Assembly: GCA_017303895.1 (NCBI GenBank)
Contig: JAFLBF010000002.1
Span: forward strand, 62,001-126,000
Direction: 5' to 3'
Length of the DNA stretch: 64,000 bases
Origin: Bacteroidota bacterium
Lineage (GTDB): Bacteria > Bacteroidota > Bacteroidia > 2-12-FULL-35-15
Shown here: positions 27,101 through 33,634 of the stretch, in pieces
How the letters are laid out: each line of letters begins with the position of its first letter
Numbering within the stretch: the first letter of the stretch is position 1
Made by a program: the position numbers and the translations under genes
The notes under the pieces: model-generated
What the model was told of the DNA's origin: nothing
The model's database searches: none
What the model saw: only the letters and a program-made list of their open reading frames with translations

Positions 27101-28480
27101 CATGGTGCTGGTGCAGAAGTGCAAAAACCTTTAGCCACCGTTGTAATTGGCGGACTGATTACCGCAACATTCCTTACGCTTTTTGTATTGCCATTGCTCT
27201 ACATTTTGTTTTCAGGAAAAAGAAAAATAAAACCAACTATTTCAGCGGTGATTGTAGTGTTGATGATTGGTTCTTTCAGCAATGCAAATGCTCAAACAGC
27301 AACTACGGCTAAACAAATAAATGTTGAAGATGCAATCAGTATCGCCTTGAAAAATAATTTGCAATCGCAATCACAACAATTGAATGTGAAGTCATACGAT
27401 AAGTTGAGTAAATCCTATTTTGAATTGCCTAAAACAGACCTCACATATCAATATGGTCAGTTTAACAGTATTCAAAAGGACAACTCTTTTCAAATTTCAC
27501 AAGGGATTCCCTTTCCAACGTACTATTCTTCAAAGGCTGGTTTATATAATGCACAATTGAAGGGAAGCGAATTGCGGAAGCAAGCTACGGAAAGTGAAAT
27601 TAAAGCACAGGTACAATTGTATTATTACCAGTTGCTTTATTTGGAAAACAACAAGAAGCAGTTGTTACACTTAGATAGTTTGTATGTGGACTTTGTAAAT
27701 GCAGCCGGGCTTCGTTATAAAACTGGAGAAACAAACCTGCTGGAAAAAACAACTGCTGAAACAAAACGGGGTGAAATCTCGCTCCTGGTCAAACAAAATG
27801 AAACGGATATGTTATTGACCTATACTTCACTAAAGGCATGGATGAATGCAAGCGAAGATTTTACAATTAGCAATAATGGAGATTTTCAACCTCTTACAAT
27901 AAGTACAATTGATACTTCGCTTATTGCCAATAATCCTTCGCTGAAATTACTCTATCAGGATGCGGTAATTGCAGAGCGTACTAAAAAGCTGGAAGTAGCA
28001 CAAACGCTGCCCGATTTTAAAGTCGGTTACTTCAATCAGAGTATTATTGGTTTTCAGAATACAGAAGGAAACGATGTTTATTTCGATGCCGGAAAAAGAT
28101 TTACTGGCTTTAATGTAGGTGTGAGTATCCCGCTTACTTTTTTTAGCAATACGGCTAAAATCAAATCTCTGGAATTGCAAAAGCAATCTTTGGAAAAAAC
28201 AGCCGATAATGCTAAACTGCAATTACAAGCTCAATTGCAAAACACCTTTCAGCAATACAACCAAAACCTTTCACGGTTCACTTATTATAAAACACAGGCA
28301 TTGCCAAACGCTGCTTTAATTATCAGCACGGCAAAATTGGGTTTCAGCAGTGGTGGAATTGGTTATGTTGAATACTTACAGGCATTGCAGACTGCAACCG
28401 ATGTAGAGTTGAACTATCTGCAATCGGTCAATCAGCTCAATCAATCCATTATCAATATCAACTTATTAATTAACAGATAA
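24125..28480 (+). CDS. CusA/CzcA-type RND pump fused to a TolC-like outer-membrane factor
   Basis: 1451 aa. Residues about 1-1035 are a complete HME-RND pump (LPIDALPDITNNQVQI, LGAIDFGLIVDGAVIIVE), about 60% similar by eye to the pump at 18939. Residues about 1040-1060 form another hydrophobic segment ending NANAQ, exactly like a signal peptide, and residues about 1065-1451 are a TolC-family channel (VEDAISIALKNNLQ, helical pairs, GIGYVEYLQALQTA). Such fusions occur in Bacteroidota and imply post-translational cleavage at the internal signal. Followed at 20 bp by its adaptor. Confidence 0.93.
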   Translation: MLDKIISFSIKNKFIIGLMTFALIIWGVWSATKLPIDALPDITNNQVQIITLCPTLAGQEVEQLVTYPIEQSIANLPDLEELRSISRFGLSVITVVFDDKVNIYFARQLINERLKEAESKIPKGIGTPELAPVSTGLGEVYQYIIHPAKGSEAKYTAMDLRTMQDWIVARQLYGTAGIAEINSFGGQLKQYEVAVNPDRLVAMNISIPEIFTALEKNNENTGGAYIDKKPNAYFIRGVGLIGSFDDIKNIVLKNSPNGIPILIKDVGDVRLGSAVRYGALTYNGEVDAVGGVVMMLKGANSADVVNRVKEKMVTIQKSLPADVVIEPYLDRTDLVNRAIDTVKSNLIEGALIVILVLVLFLGNLRAGLIVASAIPLSLLFALGMMNLFGVSANLMSLGAIDFGLIVDGAVIIVEATLHHLSLRKGIGRLTQNEMDEEVFVSASKIRSSAAFGEIIILIVYIPILTLIGIEGKMFGPMAQTVGFAIFGALILSLTYIPMMCALFLPKNISHKETFSDKLMNFFKRVYAPLLEKVIRFKKIVVLATVSVFLIAVFIFSRMGGEFIPTLAEGDFAFHCILSQGTSLSQSIETSMQASRVIKEFDEVKMVVGKTGSAEVPTDPMPPEASDMMVILKPQSEWKRDISYEKLADEIYESLENIPGVFFEKSQPIQMRFNELMTGIRQDVAVKIFGENMDTLLTYANKVNEVVQRVEGATEPSVERVAGLPQIVIKYNRTQIANYGLNIEDINHIVSTAFAGGSAGVVYENERKFDLVVRLDSTHRNNIDDVSHLYIPAANGTQIPLSQVADIKMELGPAQISREGGKRRIVIGFNVKGRDVASVVKDIQKELNEVKLPSGYYFTYGGTFENLQAASARLMIAVPVALALIFMLLYFTFTSIKQATLIFTAIPMAAIGGVFALLIRDMPFSISAGIGFIALFGVAVLNGIVLIGTFNQLEKDGMTNILDRVREGTKIRLRPVLMTAVVASLGFLPMALSHGAGAEVQKPLATVVIGGLITATFLTLFVLPLLYILFSGKRKIKPTISAVIVVLMIGSFSNANAQTATTAKQINVEDAISIALKNNLQSQSQQLNVKSYDKLSKSYFELPKTDLTYQYGQFNSIQKDNSFQISQGIPFPTYYSSKAGLYNAQLKGSELRKQATESEIKAQVQLYYYQLLYLENNKKQLLHLDSLYVDFVNAAGLRYKTGETNLLEKTTAETKRGEISLLVKQNETDMLLTYTSLKAWMNASEDFTISNNGDFQPLTISTIDTSLIANNPSLKLLYQDAVIAERTKKLEVAQTLPDFKVGYFNQSIIGFQNTEGNDVYFDAGKRFTGFNVGVSIPLTFFSNTAKIKSLELQKQSLEKTADNAKLQLQAQLQNTFQQYNQNLSRFTYYKTQALPNAALIISTAKLGFSSGGIGYVEYLQALQTATDVELNYLQSVNQLNQSIININLLINR

Positions 28481-28499
28481 TTCTAAAAATAAAAATACT

Positions 28500-29864
28500 A
28501 TGAAAAATCTCATAATAGTTATAACAATAATTGCAACAGCAATGTTTTTTGGATCTTGTGGAAGTGATGCTACTTCCGGTAAGGAAAAAGGTCACGAAGA
28601 AGGAGGGCATGAAGAACATGGAGGAGGTCACGAAGAAAACGAAAGCACGGTTACACTTTCCTCAGAGCAAATGAAATCAATAAAAATGCAATTGGGAAGC
28701 ATTGAAAAAAAGCAACTGACCGCTTCGCTTAAAGCCAACGGAATTTTGAAAGTGCCAAACCAAAATAAAGCAAGTGCAACATCCTTACTTGGCGGAGTTG
28801 TAAAAACCATTTTAGTTCAACCCGGCAATACGGTTACTAAAGGACAAACTATTGCCACCATTGGAAATACCGCGTTCATCATTTTACAGGAAGAATTCTT
28901 AACTGTATCGGCTAAAACAGATTTGGCACAAATAGAATTTGAACGGCAGAAAGAACTGAACAAGGGAAATGCCGGTTCTTTAAAAATGTTGCAACAAAGC
29001 GAAGCCGAAATTAAAGGACTAAAAGCACGAAAATCGAGTTTGCAGAAACAATTAGAATTAATTGGTATCAACCCTGCAACGCTTACCAGCGATAACATTT
29101 CTTCGATGCTGAATATAACCAGTCCTATTAGCGGAGCTGTAAGCAGCGTTTTGGTTAACATTGGAAGCAACATAGATGCTAACACCAACATAGCCGAGAT
29201 TGTGGACAATAGTCAACTGCATTTGGATTTATATGTGTATGAAAAAGATCTGACCAAGCTCAAAGAAGGACAAACAATACATTTTACACTTACCAATAAT
29301 GCGGGAAAAGAGTACGATGCAAAGGTGTATGGCATCAGCAATACTTTTGAAGAAAACACAAAAGCTATTGCTGTCCACGCACAGGTAGAAGGCGATAAAA
29401 CAGGATTGATAGATGGGATGAGTATTACAGCATTGGTAAGTTTAGAGAATGCCACCGTTGATGCTGTGCCAACAGATGCTATTGTCAGTTTACAAGGACA
29501 GGATTTTATTTTCGTTGTTACAGATGAACACGGTGAAGAAGAACATCATGCTGAAGGAGAGAAAGACAATGGAGAAGCGGAACACAAACATGTTGAAGGC
29601 GAAAAAGAAGAACATGCAGATGTAAAAAATACTGACAAACATGATGAACACGGACATGCTCACGCTGAAGGAGAAAAGAAAGAACAACCTAAAGAAGGTG
29701 AAATGACATTTGAGAAAATCCCTGTTCGCAAAGGCACAACAGATGTCGGTTATAGTGAAATTACTTTGCTCAAAGAAATTCCTGCTAACAGTAAAGTAGT
29801 TGTAAATGGCGCATTTTTCATTTTAGCAAAAATGAGCAACAAAGGTGAGGGACACCAACATTAA
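28500..29864 (+). CDS. RND periplasmic adaptor lipoprotein with His/Glu-rich inserts (second set)
   Basis: 454-aa CusB-like membrane fusion protein. Lipobox FGSC (Cys about 20), then an immediate His/Glu/Gly-rich stretch (GHEEHGGGHEE). Adaptor core from about 50 (LLGGVVKTILVQPGNTVTKGQ) through hairpin and barrel. A second, longer His/Glu/Lys insert at about residues 342-400 has many HxH and EHH runs, placed between the barrel and the membrane-proximal C-terminus. These suggest strong divalent or copper binding and delivery to the pump. 20 bp after the fused pump. Confidence 0.92.
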   Translation: MKNLIIVITIIATAMFFGSCGSDATSGKEKGHEEGGHEEHGGGHEENESTVTLSSEQMKSIKMQLGSIEKKQLTASLKANGILKVPNQNKASATSLLGGVVKTILVQPGNTVTKGQTIATIGNTAFIILQEEFLTVSAKTDLAQIEFERQKELNKGNAGSLKMLQQSEAEIKGLKARKSSLQKQLELIGINPATLTSDNISSMLNITSPISGAVSSVLVNIGSNIDANTNIAEIVDNSQLHLDLYVYEKDLTKLKEGQTIHFTLTNNAGKEYDAKVYGISNTFEENTKAIAVHAQVEGDKTGLIDGMSITALVSLENATVDAVPTDAIVSLQGQDFIFVVTDEHGEEEHHAEGEKDNGEAEHKHVEGEKEEHADVKNTDKHDEHGHAHAEGEKKEQPKEGEMTFEKIPVRKGTTDVGYSEITLLKEIPANSKVVVNGAFFILAKMSNKGEGHQH

Positions 29865-29908
29865 AATTAATAGCAATCTATATAAACATAAACTAAAGCA
29901 AATCAAAA

Positions 29909-30154
29909 ATGAAAAAAATCACATTAATTATCATGCTCCTTGCAGCATTTGCATTTGGAAATACCGGATGCGGAAACAATGATGAACCTAAAACCGAACA
30001 CAAAGGTGATGGGCATGAACATGATGAAACTACACACGAAAAAGGTGATGGACACAATCATCAAGAGGATGATACTATGCACCAGAAAGGTACTGGACAT
30101 AATCATGCAGAAGGTGATACTATTCACCACAAAGGCGATGAACATAAACATTAA
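29909..30154 (+). CDS. His-rich repeat lipoprotein
   Basis: 81 aa: lipobox NTGC (Cys about 21), then four 13-15-residue repeats of the form KGDGHxHxExxxxH ending in DEHKH. 17 His in about 50 residues. A periplasmic or surface metal sponge, working with the adjacent RND adaptor whose own inserts have the same composition. 44 bp after the adaptor, so probably the last gene of the efflux operon. Confidence 0.8.
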   Translation: MKKITLIIMLLAAFAFGNTGCGNNDEPKTEHKGDGHEHDETTHEKGDGHNHQEDDTMHQKGTGHNHAEGDTIHHKGDEHKH

Positions 30155-30158
30155 TTAA

Positions 30159-30235
30159 TATGGGTGGAACGTTGCTTCTTTTCTTTAATGATGTAAAGAA
30201 CATTAGAGTTTTCAAAGCAGGGTTTTCACCCACCA
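30159..30235 (+). ncRNA. Structured intergenic repeat, copy 1 (divergent)
   Basis: Outer stem GGGTGGAA/TTTCACCC, second stem TTGCTT/AAGCAG, internal hairpin TTCTTT-(8 nt)-AAAGAA. Same layout as copies at 32271 and 33293 but with many compensated base changes. Strand is taken from neighbouring genes; it could be read either way. Confidence 0.6.
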
Positions 30236-30389
30236 TTTTTAAATTAATCAGATCAAAAAAAATATTTAACCTATTTATAGCAATCATACTTGTCAATGGC
30301 ACACAAGTTATGTAAGAACCGGAAGTCACATAAGCGAACTAAAAATACAGGAGGCTTTAAATTATGTTAAGAACAAAATAAATCAAACA

Positions 30390-30923
30390 ATGAAATCAAT
30401 TCCTTTTATAATTATGCTTCTTGTATCAGCAATTAACCTAATTGCACAAAATGTATATCGAACGGTTGATGGGCATGTTCTCGTTACAGGCGAATATAAG
30501 GGAGAAAAAATTACTGCCCAAAGCCACAAGCTTAGGTTCGTCCTCAATTATACGACAAAACAGTTTACCGGTACAATTGATCTAAGGACACTTAAAACAG
30601 GAATAAATTCTCTTGATTCGCTTATGCTGGCAAAGAAAGATTCGTTATGGCTCAACTTTTCTGGAACGATTCCGAATGATGATTTTATAACCTGGGAGCA
30701 TCCGGTACTCAAATTAAATGTACCTGTTACAGTTCATGTTAATAACATTCAACGGGAATTAGTTTTAGCTGCTACAATTGAACATTTTGATGCATCAGGA
30801 ACTTATTCTTGTAGTTTATCCGGCTTTATCGACTTGAGTATTTCTCAGTTTAACTTTAGCAAAGAAGGTCTCAAAGATACGGTCAATGCCCAATTCGTTC
30901 AATTGTTATTAAAAAAACAATAA
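30390..30923 (+). CDS. Exported YceI-like protein
   Basis: 177 aa with a signal peptide (to about LIAQ, residue 20). The mature protein alternates short beta-strands, with a duplicated-barrel feel (GEYKGEKITAQSHKLRF, GTIDLRTLKTGINSLDSL, ELVLAATIEHFDASGTY, SGFIDLSISQFN), similar to YceI lipocalin-like periplasmic proteins that bind isoprenoid-type lipids. The match is partial and below certainty. It leads the acyl-carrier-protein block (41 bp before the first one). Confidence 0.65.
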   Translation: MKSIPFIIMLLVSAINLIAQNVYRTVDGHVLVTGEYKGEKITAQSHKLRFVLNYTTKQFTGTIDLRTLKTGINSLDSLMLAKKDSLWLNFSGTIPNDDFITWEHPVLKLNVPVTVHVNNIQRELVLAATIEHFDASGTYSCSLSGFIDLSISQFNFSKEGLKDTVNAQFVQLLLKKQ

Positions 30924-30963
30924 AATAGAAGTGGGACAAAGGACACACAGTAACATTTTTGTA

Positions 30964-31203
30964 ATGGAAAATTTTGAACAAATATTTTATGGAATTCTGA
31001 CTGAAAAGTTAAGCGTTAATTGGGAAGACTTAAAGCCTGAAACCAGGTTTTCGGATTTGGGTTTAAACTCCTTAGATATGGTTGAATTAATAATTGAATT
31101 TGAAAAAGCTTTCCATCTTACTATTTCTGATGATGACATTGAAAAAATGATAACCGTTGGTGATGCGAAAGAATACTTAAAGAAAACGTTAAATATAAAT
31201 TAA
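30964..31203 (+). CDS. Acyl carrier protein (stand-alone, first)
   Basis: 79 aa from ATG 30964; an upstream in-frame extension to 30931 is ignored. Has the phosphopantetheine site DLGLNSLDMVEL with Ser36, and the four-helix pattern and acidic character of type II ACPs. It differs from a housekeeping fatty-acid ACP in having GLNS in place of GADS. No ketosynthase, acyltransferase or phosphopantetheinyl transferase lies nearby, so its partners must be chromosomal. A second ACP is at 31999. Confidence 0.9.
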   Translation: MENFEQIFYGILTEKLSVNWEDLKPETRFSDLGLNSLDMVELIIEFEKAFHLTISDDDIEKMITVGDAKEYLKKTLNIN

Positions 31204-31209
31204 AATCTT

Positions 31210-31605
31210 ATGGGCTTAACCTTCAAAGGAACCATAGAAGAAATGCGACAACTGGCAAAATCAAAAGGTGGTATATGCTGGTCGAAGGAGTATGTAAATT
31301 CCAAAGCAAAGCTTTGGTGGGAATGCAGTAAAGGTCATCGTTGGCAATCTTCACCGTTAAGCGTGAAAAATAGAAATAGCTGGTGTCCGGTTTGTGCTAA
31401 TAACTTACCTCTCGGTATAAAAGAAATGCAAAAGCTGGCTAAAAAAAGAAACGGGAAGTGCTTATCAGAGGAATATATTAATGTCAAAGTTAAATTGCTT
31501 TGGGAATGCGATAAGGGACATCAGTTTCAAAGCACCCCGGAAAATGTAAGGCAAGGTAAATGGTGTTCTAAATGTAAAAAGAAAAATTTAAAAGAAACAA
31601 CATGA
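31210..31605 (+). CDS. Two-repeat zinc-ribbon protein (DUF4379-like)
   Basis: 131 aa, two tandem copies of about 60 residues each: LAKSKGG.CWSKEYVNSKAKLWWECSKGHRW followed by CPVC, then LAKKRNGKCLSEEYINVKVKLLWECDKGHQF followed by CSKC. Each carries W.C...H and CxxC as in treble-clef zinc ribbons of the DUF4379 type, found as additions to nucleases (Vsr-like) but here alone. Its TGA overlaps the next ATG (ATGA). Confidence 0.8.
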   Translation: MGLTFKGTIEEMRQLAKSKGGICWSKEYVNSKAKLWWECSKGHRWQSSPLSVKNRNSWCPVCANNLPLGIKEMQKLAKKRNGKCLSEEYINVKVKLLWECDKGHQFQSTPENVRQGKWCSKCKKKNLKETT

Positions 31606-31964
31606 AAAAAGCAATTAGGGGATTTTTTGTCATGCTAAGTTTAACGCTTGCAGTAATAAATGTTTGTTCTGCTCAAACCGAAATCAAATTGCCGGAAGAT
31701 AGTTTGCCTGCAATCGTTCATAATGAATTGCATAAAAAATATGCTCATTATACCGTGAACAGTATTTCCAAGAAGGTAGATCAACTGCAAAATATTACTT
31801 ACAAAATTGAAGTGCAGAAAAAATCAACAGTGATAGACTTACTTTATGATAAACAAGGAAAGCTTATTGGCAAAGAGAAAGGCAAGGTTTATTCTTATGA
31901 TGGTACTGAAAAATCAAGATCTCCATCATCACCAAGTAAATCAAATGATGGACACAATCATTAA
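31602..31964 (+). CDS. Exported PepSY-like small protein, His-tailed
   Basis: 120 aa with signal peptide (to about CSAQ). The mature part (LPEDSLPAIVHNELHKKYAHY, YKIEVQKKSTVIDLLYDKQGKLI) matches the PepSY-like (BLIP-fold) putative periplasmic domain. The C-terminus is a Ser/Pro linker and GHNH, so a metal-binding tail. Translation is coupled to the zinc-ribbon gene upstream; a paralogue with the same design lies at 36159. Confidence 0.72.
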   Translation: MKKAIRGFFVMLSLTLAVINVCSAQTEIKLPEDSLPAIVHNELHKKYAHYTVNSISKKVDQLQNITYKIEVQKKSTVIDLLYDKQGKLIGKEKGKVYSYDGTEKSRSPSSPSKSNDGHNH

Positions 31965-31998
31965 CTCTTTAGAGAAAAAAATTAAAACAATAAAATCA

Positions 31999-32247
31999 AT
32001 GATGATGGGGGAGTTCAAAGAGAAATTTAATGTTCTACTTATTGACAAATTAAATATTACTGAGCAGGAATTAAAATCCGAAGCAAAATTTACGGACTTG
32101 GGAGCAGATTCTTTGGATATGGTTGACTTAATATTTGAATTTGAAAAAGAGTTTTTCATTTCCATTCCCGGTGGTGATGTTGAAAAAATAAAAACAGTTG
32201 GTGAAGCGGAAGAATATTTAAAAATAAGGTTGGGTATTATGCAATAG
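31999..32247 (+). CDS. Acyl carrier protein (stand-alone, second)
   Basis: 82 aa from ATG 31999 (two more ATGs follow directly). Phosphopantetheine site DLGADSLDMVDL with Ser38, close to the canonical DSL motif. A longer in-frame reading from 31846 overlaps the PepSY-like gene and is rejected. Closer to housekeeping ACPs than the copy at 30964; the two share the end KTVGEAEEYLK / TVGDAKEYLK. Followed by structured repeat copy 2. Confidence 0.9.
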   Translation: MMMGEFKEKFNVLLIDKLNITEQELKSEAKFTDLGADSLDMVDLIFEFEKEFFISIPGGDVEKIKTVGEAEEYLKIRLGIMQ

Positions 32248-32270
32248 AGAAGTTAAATAATAAAAAATAT

Positions 32271-32346
32271 TATGGGCGGAGGCTTGGTTCCTTTTGGTTT
32301 ACGAAAATAAACTTTTTTCATAGCCAGGTTCTCCCACCCACCAAAT
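32271..32346 (+). ncRNA. Structured intergenic repeat, copy 2
   Basis: Outer stem GGGCGG/CCACCC (one mismatch), AG/CT, CTTGG/CCAGG, internal hairpin GTTTA-(6 nt)-TAAAC, then a fixed CTTTTTTCATAG segment. Lies 23 bases after the second ACP stop and 48 bases before the SPFH gene. Confidence 0.65.
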
Positions 32347-32393
32347 TGAAAATAAGTTTAGAGACCTTAATTATTAATTAAAAAAAGTAAACC

Positions 32394-33284
32394 ATGAGAA
32401 CAAAAAATTTCATTTTAGTGCTGAGCGTTTTAGTAATGCTTTCACTTAGCAATTGTACTACCATAAGGCCCGGAGAGGTTGGTCTTAAGCAACGCTACGG
32501 AATTTTAAAACCAGGTATGCTTGCAGGAGGTTTGAAAATTTTAACCCCGTTTAGTGCCAAAATTATCAAAATTAATACTCGTATAATCGAATATAAAACC
32601 TTGTTACATCTTCCAACAAAGGATGGACTTGAAATCACTGCGGAAGTGAGCCTGTTTTATCATGTAAAGCCTGAAAGCGCCCGTGATTATTATGTAAAAT
32701 TCGGAGAAAATTACGATAATGGAGTAGTAATAAGCTCCCTAAATTCATCGGCAAGAGAAAGTAGTATTTTATATAACGCTAAAGATTTACTTGTAATAAG
32801 GGAAGAATTGGAAAAAGCCATTAACGAAAAAACAGCTGCTCATATTGCCTCTTTTGGCTATGCAGTTGATAATTTTTTAATTATGGATTTAACCTTGCCT
32901 CAGGAAATAGCCCAAGCTATCAAAAACAAAATAACAGCCGAGCAAGTGGCTCTACAAACTGTAATTGATATTGAGCGTAAGAAAAAAGAATTAGCCTACG
33001 ATATTGATAAACAAAGAATTGAGAACAATTATAATGTTGAAAAGCAGTTACAGGCGGCTGATTTAGCCATCGAAAAACAGAAAAAGGAAGCAGAGCGAAT
33101 GCAGATAGAAGCAGAAGCCATAAAAAAGGCGCAACAAACTATTAACGAATCGTTAACAGATAAAATGCTAAAATATAAATCGCTTGAGATTAGTAAAAAT
33201 CTGGTGACTTCACCTAATTCGAAATTGATAATAACAGAAGGAAAAAATATTGGTATACACAATGAGTTAGGAGATATAAAATAA
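32394..33284 (+). CDS. SPFH/band-7 (prohibitin-like) lipoprotein
   Basis: 296 aa. Signal peptide with lipobox LSNC (Cys about 21), then RPGEVGLKQRYGILKPGMLAGG, the typical start of a prohibitin-type SPFH domain (about 25-195), and a charged helical C-terminal coiled coil (about 195-270). SPFH proteins form ring assemblies on membranes; a lipid-anchored exported form is less common than the N-terminal membrane-helix form and places the ring in the periplasm or at the outer membrane. Flanked on both sides by structured repeat copies. Confidence 0.85.
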   Translation: MRTKNFILVLSVLVMLSLSNCTTIRPGEVGLKQRYGILKPGMLAGGLKILTPFSAKIIKINTRIIEYKTLLHLPTKDGLEITAEVSLFYHVKPESARDYYVKFGENYDNGVVISSLNSSARESSILYNAKDLLVIREELEKAINEKTAAHIASFGYAVDNFLIMDLTLPQEIAQAIKNKITAEQVALQTVIDIERKKKELAYDIDKQRIENNYNVEKQLQAADLAIEKQKKEAERMQIEAEAIKKAQQTINESLTDKMLKYKSLEISKNLVTSPNSKLIITEGKNIGIHNELGDIK

Positions 33285-33292
33285 TTAAAAAA

Positions 33293-33365
33293 TATGGGCG
33301 GAGGCTTGGTTTCGGTTTATAATACTAGACTTTTTTCATAGCCAGGTTCTCTCGCCCACCAAATT
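33293..33365 (+). ncRNA. Structured intergenic repeat, copy 3
   Basis: Nearly identical to copy 2 in the conserved parts (TATGGGCGGAGGCTTGGTT and CTTTTTTCATAGCCAGGTTCT); inner hairpin GTTTA-(6 nt)-TAGAC and outer GGGCG/CGCCC show compensated changes. Lies 8 bases after the SPFH stop and 14 bases before the next start. Confidence 0.65.
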
Positions 33366-33379
33366 AAAAGATAGTCAAA

Positions 33380-33577
33380 ATGATAAACAAAGACCCTAAC
33401 CACAAACATACTTACGACCCACTCTCTATGAACCGGGAGGAATTAATAGAATACATCAAAAAAAATGAACGAAGATTTAGCTCTGATATAATAATCAGTT
33501 TTAAGATTTTCAGTGATGAGGAATTAATAAAGCTTAAAAGAATAATTGATAGTGAAAATGACAAAGGAAGACAATGA
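33380..33577 (+). CDS. Small protein with NHKHTYD motif
   Basis: 65 aa, no signal peptide. The N-terminus KDPNHKHTYDPLS matches the start of the P-type ATPase at 37777 (TNPNHKHTYDAQG); the rest is a short amphipathic helical stretch (NREELIEYIKKNERRF, SDEELIKLKRIIDSE). Possibly a small cytosolic metal-binding protein that shares the pump's His motif. Unknown family. Directly follows structured repeat copy 3. Confidence 0.6.
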   Translation: MINKDPNHKHTYDPLSMNREELIEYIKKNERRFSSDIIISFKIFSDEELIKLKRIIDSENDKGRQ

Positions 33578-33634
33578 AAAAATGATTATATGTAAACAAA
33601 AGCAAAAAAGACAATAGCTAAAAGCCAATCAACA

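Noticed and set aside
29490-30151. Minus-strand ORFs rich in Phe and Met opposite the His-rich genes
   Set aside because: They are complements of His/Glu codon repeats and have no independent coding signals.
31846-31998. N-terminal extension of the second ACP
   Set aside because: It overlaps the PepSY-like gene in another frame; ACPs start at the MMMGEF position.
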